Assembly: GCF_044003965.1 (NCBI RefSeq)
Contig: NZ_JBAWKC010000003.1
Coordinates: 124,001 to 188,000, forward strand
Length of the DNA: 64,000 nucleotides
Source: Yeosuana aquiaggeris
GTDB lineage: Bacteria > Bacteroidota > Bacteroidia > Flavobacteriales > Flavobacteriaceae
Direction: 5' to 3'
The notes beneath the pieces are model-generated. The model searched no databases and was not told the DNA's origin. It worked only from the letters and a program-made list of their open reading frames with translations. The translations under genes and the position numbers were made by a program. This document shows, one piece after another, positions 36,475-43,363 of this stretch (position 1 is its first letter; the number at the start of each line of letters is the position of its first letter).

Positions 36475-38406
36475 TTACGCAAATGGATGACTTTCCAATA
36501 GTTTAGGAATTACATTGCTGGTAGTAATAGGTGTAACAGCCTTGGATGTGTTAAACCAAATATATTCATCAAATTGCGATGGTAAAACAGCTTGGAAATA
36601 GTGACTCATACGTTCTGTTTTTGGTCTATACATAACACCAATTGCGCGTTCCAGTTTTGGAGCATTCAATAATTTCCTTAATTTTTTTCCAGTATCATTT
36701 TCACGCAATGGAAGGGTGAAATTGGCTATTTGGGTTTGACTGCATAAATTTTCGTAACTACCCAGCAAAGAAGGATTGACTTGCATTATTTCCATGGCAC
36801 CTCCCCAATTATGAGCAGCTGCCACCGTGCCATCATGGGTACCAAAACCTATGTGATAGGACTTATTCTTAAACTGCTCTTTACATAAATGACCAATATT
36901 TATTTCTCCTCTTGAATACATTTCTGTAGCCAATGCGTTTCCAATATGAGAATTGTGTGCCCATACAACGGCTTTGGAATGAGGTCCAAAATAAGATAAA
37001 AGTGATTTTAAAGTCTGAAACATATGAAAGTCACGTAAATTCCATGAATCTGCACTTCCATAATACATAGCTTTATAATAGCGTTCAGCATCTACTACCA
37101 CATTGGCATTCTGGTAAGCATAAAAATATTCAGGAGAATGGTTCAATTTAATTTTATTCTTAAGTAAATCTATCAGCATTTTTAAGATCTCTTTTTCACA
37201 GCTTATCAACTGATTACTCAATACCATTTTACCATATATTGATGGATCTGACATATAAGGCATAATACAGGTGTATCTTGATTTTGCCAGTTTGGCCAGT
37301 TCAGTATCTTTTTTTTCTAAATAATCAATAACCAGCAATATTGAATTTTCCAGTCCATATAGATCAAGACCATAAAAGCCAGCTTGAGGCTCATGTTTCA
37401 TATTGTAAGCTCTTAGCCATTCCACAAAGTTTAATACTTCTTTATTTTTCCACATCCATTCTGGAAAACGGGCAAAGGGCATCCACTGGTTCTGGGTATA
37501 CTTATCTTTGACATAACTGTTTATTTGTTGGGCATCACTCCAGTCTGCTTCAGCACAAACAAAATTGAATCCTTTCTTTTCTATAAGCCCTTTGGTAATT
37601 TCTTGTCGCATTAAATAAAATTCTGAAGTTCCATGCGAGGCTTCACCAAGTAAAACTACCTGTGCATCACCAATTCTGTCAAGAAGATCATCAATAGGAA
37701 AATCTTTGATGTCTTCAAACGGCATAGCTTTTAATTTTATTTCATTAATAATATCTTTCTCAGGGAAGTCTGTTGATTCAATTTCAGGTAAAATTTCAGG
37801 ATGAGGAATAAAAAAATTATCTCTTAATTTTTCTGTTTTATAATCAGTTTCAGATACTCTTTGTATTATTTCAAATACCGAATGAACCCAATCAGGACCT
37901 ACCGGAATCAACAATTTCCCTTCTATATTTAACTGTTCTTTTAAACCTTTTGGAACCTCTTCAAGTTCTGAAGCTATTAAAATAACATCAAATGGTGCTT
38001 TTGCCTTCCAACCCAAAGTTTGATTGTTATTCTTGGCAAAAACATTAGTGATTCCTATATTATTTAATGTTTTAACAGCCCATTCTGCATATATTTTATG
38101 GGCATCTACCATGTAAACTTCCTTATAAATTTTGGAGAGAGCTGCCAATATATACACAGAATCAACACCTATGGTCAAAATCTTTTCTCCTTCTTTAATT
38201 TTTAATTGCTCCAACATTTTGGCAATAACTAAAGCCCTTGTTTCTATAAGTTTAAGTGCCTCTGTTTTTTCAATTTCTTGATAGGAAGCTGTAGGGAAGT
38301 CTTTTAATATAAACAAAGAGAAAGGAATATCTTGAAAAGCCTTTAATAGTAAGGCATTTTTTATTCCCCTATTTTTTAACTGCATAACCATTTCATTATT
38401 TTTCAT
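36475..38406 (-). CDS. Fusion: degenerate PCMT domain + erythromycin-esterase-like domain
   Basis: A 643-residue two-domain protein. Residues 5-210 resemble protein-L-isoaspartate O-methyltransferase, but the SAM loop is IGVDSVYILAAL (79-90) instead of the usual GxGxGY, and the GQTISQP substrate motif is replaced by KLIETRALVIA. The methyltransferase is probably inactive. Residues 240-640 are an EreA/SuccinoglycanBP-like esterase domain with Glu255 and His258 in LLGEASHGTSEF, the FVCAEADWSDA block and a later HNSHIGN. Members of this domain family in stress clusters are not known to confer macrolide resistance, so resistance should not be assumed. Confidence 0.85.
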   Translation of the reverse strand: MKNNEMVMQLKNRGIKNALLLKAFQDIPFSLFILKDFPTASYQEIEKTEALKLIETRALVIAKMLEQLKIKEGEKILTIGVDSVYILAALSKIYKEVYMVDAHKIYAEWAVKTLNNIGITNVFAKNNNQTLGWKAKAPFDVILIASELEEVPKGLKEQLNIEGKLLIPVGPDWVHSVFEIIQRVSETDYKTEKLRDNFFIPHPEILPEIESTDFPEKDIINEIKLKAMPFEDIKDFPIDDLLDRIGDAQVVLLGEASHGTSEFYLMRQEITKGLIEKKGFNFVCAEADWSDAQQINSYVKDKYTQNQWMPFARFPEWMWKNKEVLNFVEWLRAYNMKHEPQAGFYGLDLYGLENSILLVIDYLEKKDTELAKLAKSRYTCIMPYMSDPSIYGKMVLSNQLISCEKEILKMLIDLLKNKIKLNHSPEYFYAYQNANVVVDAERYYKAMYYGSADSWNLRDFHMFQTLKSLLSYFGPHSKAVVWAHNSHIGNALATEMYSRGEINIGHLCKEQFKNKSYHIGFGTHDGTVAAAHNWGGAMEIMQVNPSLLGSYENLCSQTQIANFTLPLRENDTGKKLRKLLNAPKLERAIGVMYRPKTERMSHYFQAVLPSQFDEYIWFNTSKAVTPITTSNVIPKLLESHPFA

Positions 38407-38425
38407 AACGCATCTTATTTATGAT

Positions 38426-38470
38426 TCAATTTAGTAAGGCAGATTCATTTTTTAAATGATGCGTATCAAT
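38426..38470 (-). promoter_or_regulatory. Fnr-like box and -7 element, PCMT-Ere fusion
   Basis: ATTGAT-ACGC-ATCATTTA (minus strand; core 38468-38457), 23-base gap, TAAATTGA (38433-38426). Centre 56.5 bases before the start. It fills the 63-base gap after exonuclease III, so this gene has its own promoter. Confidence 0.72.
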
Positions 38471-39234
38471 TACAAATTAATTTCAAGATGTATTGGACAA
38501 TGGTCAGATCCATAATAATCAGATAAAATGCTGGTTGTTTTTATGTTGTTTTTTAACATGCTGCTGATTAAAAAATAATCAATCCGCCAACCTATATTTC
38601 TTTCTCGCGCTTTAAAGCGATAGCTCCAGTAAGTATAGGCTATTTGATTAGGATGTAGATCCCTGAATACATCTACAAAACCAGCATTAATCATAGCCGA
38701 CATACCATCAATTTCAATTTGGGTGTAACCAGCCGTTTTGTTGTAATTGGCTTTGTCGTTTTTAAGATCGATTGGTTTATGAGCCACATTAAAATCACCG
38801 GTAACAATGAGTGGTTTTGTATTTTTAAGATTCTTTAAATAATTAAGAAAATCTGAATCCCATTTTTTCCTGTAATCAAGTCTTTCCAGTTGCTGACCAG
38901 AATTCGGAACATATACATTGACCAAATAAAAATTGAGATATTCCAAACAAATAACCCTTCCTTCATAATCATGTTCATCAATACCAATATCATTTTGTAC
39001 AGATATCGGTTTTGATTTAGAAAGGGTGGCAGTACCAGAATATCCCTTTTTATCTGCAGAATTTACATATATGTAATAATTGTTCAATAAAGACAGCTCT
39101 TTGATTACTTGGTCGTCTTGTGCTTTGGTTTCCTGAAGACACAAAATATCGGGATTTAACTTTTTTATATCCTTAAAAAAATTCTTTTTAACAATGGCTC
39201 TTAAACCATTAATATTCCAGGAAACAATGTTCAT
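38470..39234 (-). CDS. xth: Exodeoxyribonuclease III
   Basis: A DNA repair nuclease (AP endonuclease and 3' exonuclease) of 254 residues, full family length. Family motifs: SWNINGLRA at the start, LCLQETKA (metal-site Glu), YVPNSGQ, VTGDFNVAH, the WRIDYFLIS block and SDHCPI (catalytic His) near the C-terminus. It repairs oxidative lesions in DNA, which fits the stress island. Confidence 0.95.
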   Translation of the reverse strand: MNIVSWNINGLRAIVKKNFFKDIKKLNPDILCLQETKAQDDQVIKELSLLNNYYIYVNSADKKGYSGTATLSKSKPISVQNDIGIDEHDYEGRVICLEYLNFYLVNVYVPNSGQQLERLDYRKKWDSDFLNYLKNLKNTKPLIVTGDFNVAHKPIDLKNDKANYNKTAGYTQIEIDGMSAMINAGFVDVFRDLHPNQIAYTYWSYRFKARERNIGWRIDYFLISSMLKNNIKTTSILSDYYGSDHCPIHLEINL

Positions 39235-39290
39235 ATTAGGCTCTATTTTATTGGGTAATGTTGCATTATATAATTACTTAAGAATTAGTT

Positions 39291-39335
39291 TAAAATTAGG
39301 GAAGCATTAATAGGAACGTAATGATTTAGGTCAGT
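39291..39335 (-). promoter_or_regulatory. Fnr-like box and -7 element, exonuclease III
   Basis: ACTGAC-CTAA-ATCATTAC (minus strand; core 39333-39322), 23-base gap, TAATTTTA (39298-39291). Centre 93.5 bases before the start, so the leader is longer than at other sites. Confidence 0.65.
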
Positions 39336-39375
39336 AAAACTATGTGTTAGAATTTTTTAATAGAAGCATTTTATT

Positions 39376-41328
39376 TTAAGGATTCTCTATTAAAAGTTCC
39401 ACATGGCGTGTACCTAATATGGTTTCTAATTCTTCTTTTTCTATAGTTTCTTTTAATAGCAAAAGTTTTGCTAAGGCTTCCAGTTCAGTTTTATGAGTTC
39501 TTAATAGATTTTTTGTACGTTCATAAGCGTTTAGTACTAATTCTTTTACTTTCTTATCAAATAAACGAGCCATATCTTCACTATATGGTTTTCCTAATAT
39601 GGCTTGATTCTGGCCGGTTGAATCATAAAAACTTAGTGGGCCTATTTCGTCATCTAACCCATAGTAAACCACCATAGAATAAGCTTGTTTAGTGACCTTT
39701 TCTAAATCATTTAAGGCCCCTGAAGAAATTTCATTAAATATAATTTCTTCGGCTGCTCTGCCACCCAATGAAGCACATATTTGATCCATAAATTGAGCTT
39801 TAGTAACTATCTGCCGTTCCTCTGGCAAATACCACGCAGACCCCAAAGATTTTCCTCTGGGAATAATAGATACTTTAACCAGCGCATCTACATTTTTTAA
39901 ATACCAGCTGGCCACCGCATGACCTGCCTCATGATAAGCAACAATTTCTTTTTCTTTAGGAGAAATTATTTTACTTTTTCTCTCCAGTCCACCCACAACA
40001 CGTTCTCTAGCTTCAATAAAATCTTCTTGTTCAATCGCTTTCTTTTTTTTCCTTGCAGCAATCAAAGCTGCTTCATTACAGATGTTCGCAATATCGGCTC
40101 CTGAAAAACCAGGGCTTAATGTTGCCAGCTCTTCTATATTAACTTTCTTTGCTAATTTAAGTCCTCGTATGTGGACTCCAAATATTTCAATGCGCTCTTG
40201 CTTATTTGGCAATTCAAGATAAATATGCCTATCAAACCTTCCTGGCCGCAACAAAGCTCTATCTAAAATATCTGGTCTATTGGTTGCTGCAAGTACTATA
40301 ACTCCTGTATTAGGACCAAAACCGTCTAACTCTGTAAGCAATTGATTTAAGGTGCTTTCCCTTTCATCATTGGCTTGAAATGCGTTTACTTTACCTCTTG
40401 AACGTCCCACAGCATCTATTTCATCAATAAAAATAATACTTGGTGCTTTTTCCTTAGCACGTTTAAAAAGATCCCTTACACGAGAGGCGCCAACACCCAC
40501 AAACATTTCAACAAATTCTGAACCGGACATAGAAAAAAACGGAACCCCGGCTTCACCTGCCAATGCCTTTGCCATCAATGTTTTACCCGTGCCTGGAGGT
40601 CCTATAAGCATGACACCTTTTGGAATTTTAGCTCCCAGTTTGGTATATTTTTCTGGGTTTTTAAGAAAATCGACAACTTCCATCACTTCAACTTTTGCTT
40701 CCTTCAATCCAGCAATATCATTAAAATTAATATGGCTTTTTTGTCCTTTTTCAGACACTCTAATAGTTGCTTTTCCAAAATTGAATAGTGGGTTCGTTCC
40801 TTTTCCTGAGTAGATTCCTCTTATAATGACTAACCAGAAAAAAAACAACAGGAGTATGGGAATAAGCCAAGAAAACACATTAATAAAGCTGTTTCTTGTA
40901 CTAAAGAGTAAGGTGATTCTTTCTTCTGGGATGACTTCTTGTTGTGCTTCTTCCAGCTTACTTTCAAAACTTTCTACAGAACCTATTTGTATCTTGTAAT
41001 GTGGTCCTGTGTTTATGGTGAATTTATTCCTTTTTAATTGTTCGTATTTAGGATCTTTAAGTCGGTCTGGCTTAATATATATTTCTGCGACTTCTTTATT
41101 GACGATAACAATCTTATCGACTTCATGCTGGCTTAAAATACTATTATTAAATTCCTTCCAGCTTATTTCTTTTAAATTAGAAGTAGGATTGTTAAATATA
41201 AAAACAGACAATAAAATGGCTGTTATAATGACGTATAACCAACTAATGCCAAAACCGCCTGGTGGTTGATCTGAAGTTTTTTTTTCAGATGAACTGGATT
41301 TATCTATTTTATGAGGTTTCTTTTCCAT
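39376..41328 (-). CDS. ftsH: ATP-dependent zinc metalloprotease FtsH
   Basis: Membrane-bound AAA+ protease of about 650 residues. Two membrane helices (about 27-48 and 150-172) flank a periplasmic domain. The AAA domain has GPPGTGKT and FIDEIDAVGR, the second region of homology has TNRPDILDRALLRPGRFDR, and the zinc site is HEAGH (about residue 466). The chosen Met at 41328 (MEKKPHK) shortens overlap with the upstream gene to about 20 bases; a Met at 41343 is possible. It follows an AhpD-like gene on the same transcript. This may be an extra stress copy besides a housekeeping FtsH elsewhere, but that cannot be seen here. Confidence 0.94.
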   Translation of the reverse strand: MEKKPHKIDKSSSSEKKTSDQPPGGFGISWLYVIITAILLSVFIFNNPTSNLKEISWKEFNNSILSQHEVDKIVIVNKEVAEIYIKPDRLKDPKYEQLKRNKFTINTGPHYKIQIGSVESFESKLEEAQQEVIPEERITLLFSTRNSFINVFSWLIPILLLFFFWLVIIRGIYSGKGTNPLFNFGKATIRVSEKGQKSHINFNDIAGLKEAKVEVMEVVDFLKNPEKYTKLGAKIPKGVMLIGPPGTGKTLMAKALAGEAGVPFFSMSGSEFVEMFVGVGASRVRDLFKRAKEKAPSIIFIDEIDAVGRSRGKVNAFQANDERESTLNQLLTELDGFGPNTGVIVLAATNRPDILDRALLRPGRFDRHIYLELPNKQERIEIFGVHIRGLKLAKKVNIEELATLSPGFSGADIANICNEAALIAARKKKKAIEQEDFIEARERVVGGLERKSKIISPKEKEIVAYHEAGHAVASWYLKNVDALVKVSIIPRGKSLGSAWYLPEERQIVTKAQFMDQICASLGGRAAEEIIFNEISSGALNDLEKVTKQAYSMVVYYGLDDEIGPLSFYDSTGQNQAILGKPYSEDMARLFDKKVKELVLNAYERTKNLLRTHKTELEALAKLLLLKETIEKEELETILGTRHVELLIENP

Positions 41329-41677
41329 TTTTCTCCAAAACAATAAATTGTTCTAAGGCTTCCATAGCTTCACAACCATAAACAACTGCCGGACCACCAC
41401 CCATAAGTACGGCAACACCAATGGTCTCTAAAATTTCTTGGGAAGTGGCTCCCGAACTTAGTGCATGCTGTACATGAAAGGCAATACAACCATCACATCT
41501 TACAGTTATAGCTATTCCTAAAGCAATTAGTTCTTTTGTTTTTGTTGAAAGCACCCCATCTGCAATACCTGCCTTATGAAGTGTATTAAAACCTTTCATG
41601 ACCTGTGGAATTTTTAATTCCAGTTCGCTTATTGATTTTGTTAGATCATGGTAATTTTTTGAATAATCTTTTATCAT
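41309..41677 (-). CDS. Carboxymuconolactone decarboxylase / AhpD-like protein
   Basis: A small all-helical protein of 122 residues with the peroxidase-type motif RCDGCIAFHVQHAL: a CxxC pair and downstream His as in AhpD alkylhydroperoxidases. The C-terminal block is LMGGGPAVVYGCEAMEA. AhpD-like proteins reduce peroxides through the CxxC. Its 3' end overlaps the ftsH start, which implies translational coupling. Confidence 0.88.
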   Translation of the reverse strand: MIKDYSKNYHDLTKSISELELKIPQVMKGFNTLHKAGIADGVLSTKTKELIALGIAITVRCDGCIAFHVQHALSSGATSQEILETIGVAVLMGGGPAVVYGCEAMEALEQFIVLEKNGKETS

Positions 41678-41747
41678 TTCCTTGAATTTTGGTTATATGC
41701 CTAATATCTTTTTAAAATGATATAATCCTTGATGCTTTGATGTAGTT

Positions 41748-41792
41748 CAAAACTATTTAAATTATTCAACCTTCAAAATGACCAGCATCATT
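41748..41792 (-). promoter_or_regulatory. Fnr-like box and -7 element, AhpD-like-ftsH promoter
   Basis: AATGAT-GCTG-GTCATTTT (minus strand; core 41790-41779), 23-base gap, TAGTTTTG (41755-41748), a perfect -7 element. Centre 107.5 bases before the start, giving about 65 bases of leader. On the plus strand the same dyad has only a poor -7 match. Confidence 0.7.
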
Positions 41793-41909
41793 TCACTTGT
41801 TTTGTTGGTGTATTTAATTTGTATTAGAAAAAAATAAAATAGCTGTATTAGCTTAATAATTATATAAAGGGCTAACTGTAAAATTAATATAACCTTTTAA
41901 TAAAAACAG

Positions 41910-42302
41910 ATGAAAAAAAGAAATCAGTTTCTAATAATACCGCTAGTTGCATTTATGTTTATTGCACAAAGTTGCGGGCCTGTTGTTTTTTCTTCAAGTT
42001 TGGAAACAGCTCCTCCTGTTTGGTTTTATCCTAACAGAGTAGAAACCATTAGATATGTCTATTTTCCAGATTATACGATTTATTACGATCTGTCACTTGG
42101 GAATTATATTTATTTAAATAACGGCGTTTGGGTAAGGGTAAAAGTTTTGCCTCAACGCTACAGATCCATCAACTTAAGGCAAAGTCAATTTGTTAGAGTA
42201 AAGAACTATAGAGGAGATAATATTTCTGAATATCACAGAGCAAATAATTCAAATAACAGGAGATCTAATACACGATCAAATACTAATAACAGTAGAAATT
42301 AA
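41910..42302 (+). CDS. Small lipoprotein, function unknown
   Basis: A 130-residue lipoprotein (Cys22 in FIAQSCGP). The mature part is rich in aromatic residues (PVWFYPNRVETIRYVYFPDYTIYYD is split here: PVWFYPN, then RYVYFPDYTIYYD), followed by a disordered Asn/Arg/Ser tail. I do not recognise a family. It lies 47 bases upstream of another lipoprotein gene. No convincing Fnr-like promoter directly precedes it, although the dyad at 41779-41790 lies 125 bases upstream. Confidence 0.65.
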   Translation: MKKRNQFLIIPLVAFMFIAQSCGPVVFSSSLETAPPVWFYPNRVETIRYVYFPDYTIYYDLSLGNYIYLNNGVWVRVKVLPQRYRSINLRQSQFVRVKNYRGDNISEYHRANNSNNRRSNTRSNTNNSRN

Positions 42303-42349
42303 ATCTCTTAAAAAAATATAAATAATTGTTTAATTTAAAACGTATAGAA

Positions 42350-42826
42350 ATGAAAAAGTTAACAACCCTATTATTAATGTTTATAATCATAGGATGTAAT
42401 AGTCAAGAAAAAGAAAAAAAACAAACAGAAAACAATATAAAAGAAGACTCCATTGTAAAACCTGAGGAAAAATGGGATGTACATAAAGAATATGATGAGT
42501 TTGGCAATCTCATTAAATATGACTCTATTTACTCTTGGTCATACTCAAATTTAAAAGGAGATCAGTTTCGGGTAAACTTAGATAGTATTATGGATTCTTT
42601 TAAAGGATATTTTGATAAAAACACCCCTTTTAAATGGCATGAAGACTTTGCCTATTTTCCAAAAAAGGACTCCCTTTTTATGAATGATTTTTTTAAACAA
42701 GATTACTTTATTAGAAATTGGCAAATGCGGCATTCTGAAATAGAAGAAATGATAAAAAAAATGGATTCTTCAAGGAATGCTTTTTTAAAGAATTATTATC
42801 CTGGTTTAATGGAATCTAAAAAATAA
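42350..42826 (+). CDS. Small lipoprotein, function unknown
   Basis: A lipoprotein of 158 residues from the ATG at 42350, with a clean lipobox ending Cys16 (FIIIGCNS). A frame from a TTG at 42326 adds eight residues and spoils the signal peptide. The mature part is charged, with a Lys/Glu-rich stretch (EKEKKQTENN) and an aromatic motif FKWHEDFAYFP. No family is recognised. Probably co-transcribed with the lipoprotein at 41910. Confidence 0.6.
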   Translation: MKKLTTLLLMFIIIGCNSQEKEKKQTENNIKEDSIVKPEEKWDVHKEYDEFGNLIKYDSIYSWSYSNLKGDQFRVNLDSIMDSFKGYFDKNTPFKWHEDFAYFPKKDSLFMNDFFKQDYFIRNWQMRHSEIEEMIKKMDSSRNAFLKNYYPGLMESKK

Positions 42827-43149
42827 ATACTAAGCGATTTCACCCATTTTCAATGCCGTTTTGAAACAATTTAATTTTCTTTTTCTCTCTTTTATTAGCG
42901 CAGTATAATTTGAGTGATATTCATCAAATAAGATAAAACTACTGCCAAAATTGTAATTGGCTGATAATTTCCTTTTTTTTGTTTTTGATAATTGAAATTT
43001 ATCGAAAGAAAAAATATAATTATTTCATTAAAATAAGACTTAAACTTTTAGGGGATTTGATCTAATTTATAAATTTTGTAAAAAAACAACTCAAATTTTT
43101 AACCTATATTTGAAGGCGTATTTTTGATATTTTTTCAAAAGAAGGAAAG
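42827..43149. other. Intergenic region before the sigma-54 activator
   Basis: About 320 bases without a gene. It contains one Fnr-like dyad, TGAT-ATTC-ATCA (42915-42926), but no -7 element at the fixed spacing on either strand. The rest is AT-rich and unremarkable. Confidence 0.5.
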
Positions 43150-43356
43150 ATGAATATTCAGGTTAAAAACAAGAAATAACCTACAAGTGAATTGCTGGAA
43201 TTCCAAAAGAAAACTGAGTCTTTTAAAAAAGAAGAAGAAGTTATAGGTTATTTAGCACTCGTTCAGGAGATTTTCAATAATAAAAATAAACAGTTATTAA
43301 GGGGCACGAAAACAGCAGGTTTTTTTAGACTCGGTTTACAGAAAAAAATACTTTGA
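43150..43356 (+). pseudogene. Broken coding-like stretch upstream of the sigma-54 activator
   Basis: An ATG at 43150 opens nine codons and hits TAA at 43177. The same frame then stays open for 58 codons (PTSELLEFQKKTESFKKEEE, then VIGYLALVQEIFNN) and ends at 43356, eight bases before the next start. The composition looks like real protein. It could be a nonsense-mutated small gene or the lost N-terminus of a neighbour. No family recognised. Confidence 0.3.
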
Positions 43357-43363
43357 TTTTGTC

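Noticed and set aside
36475..38406. Macrolide resistance from the erythromycin-esterase-like domain
   Set aside because: The domain is fused to a PCMT-like half and sits in a stress island; the family name alone does not support resistance.
42913..42928. A further Fnr-like dyad, TGAT-ATTC-ATCA
   Set aside because: No -7 element stands at the fixed 23-base distance on either strand and the next intact gene is more than 430 bases away, so I left it out of the regulon count.
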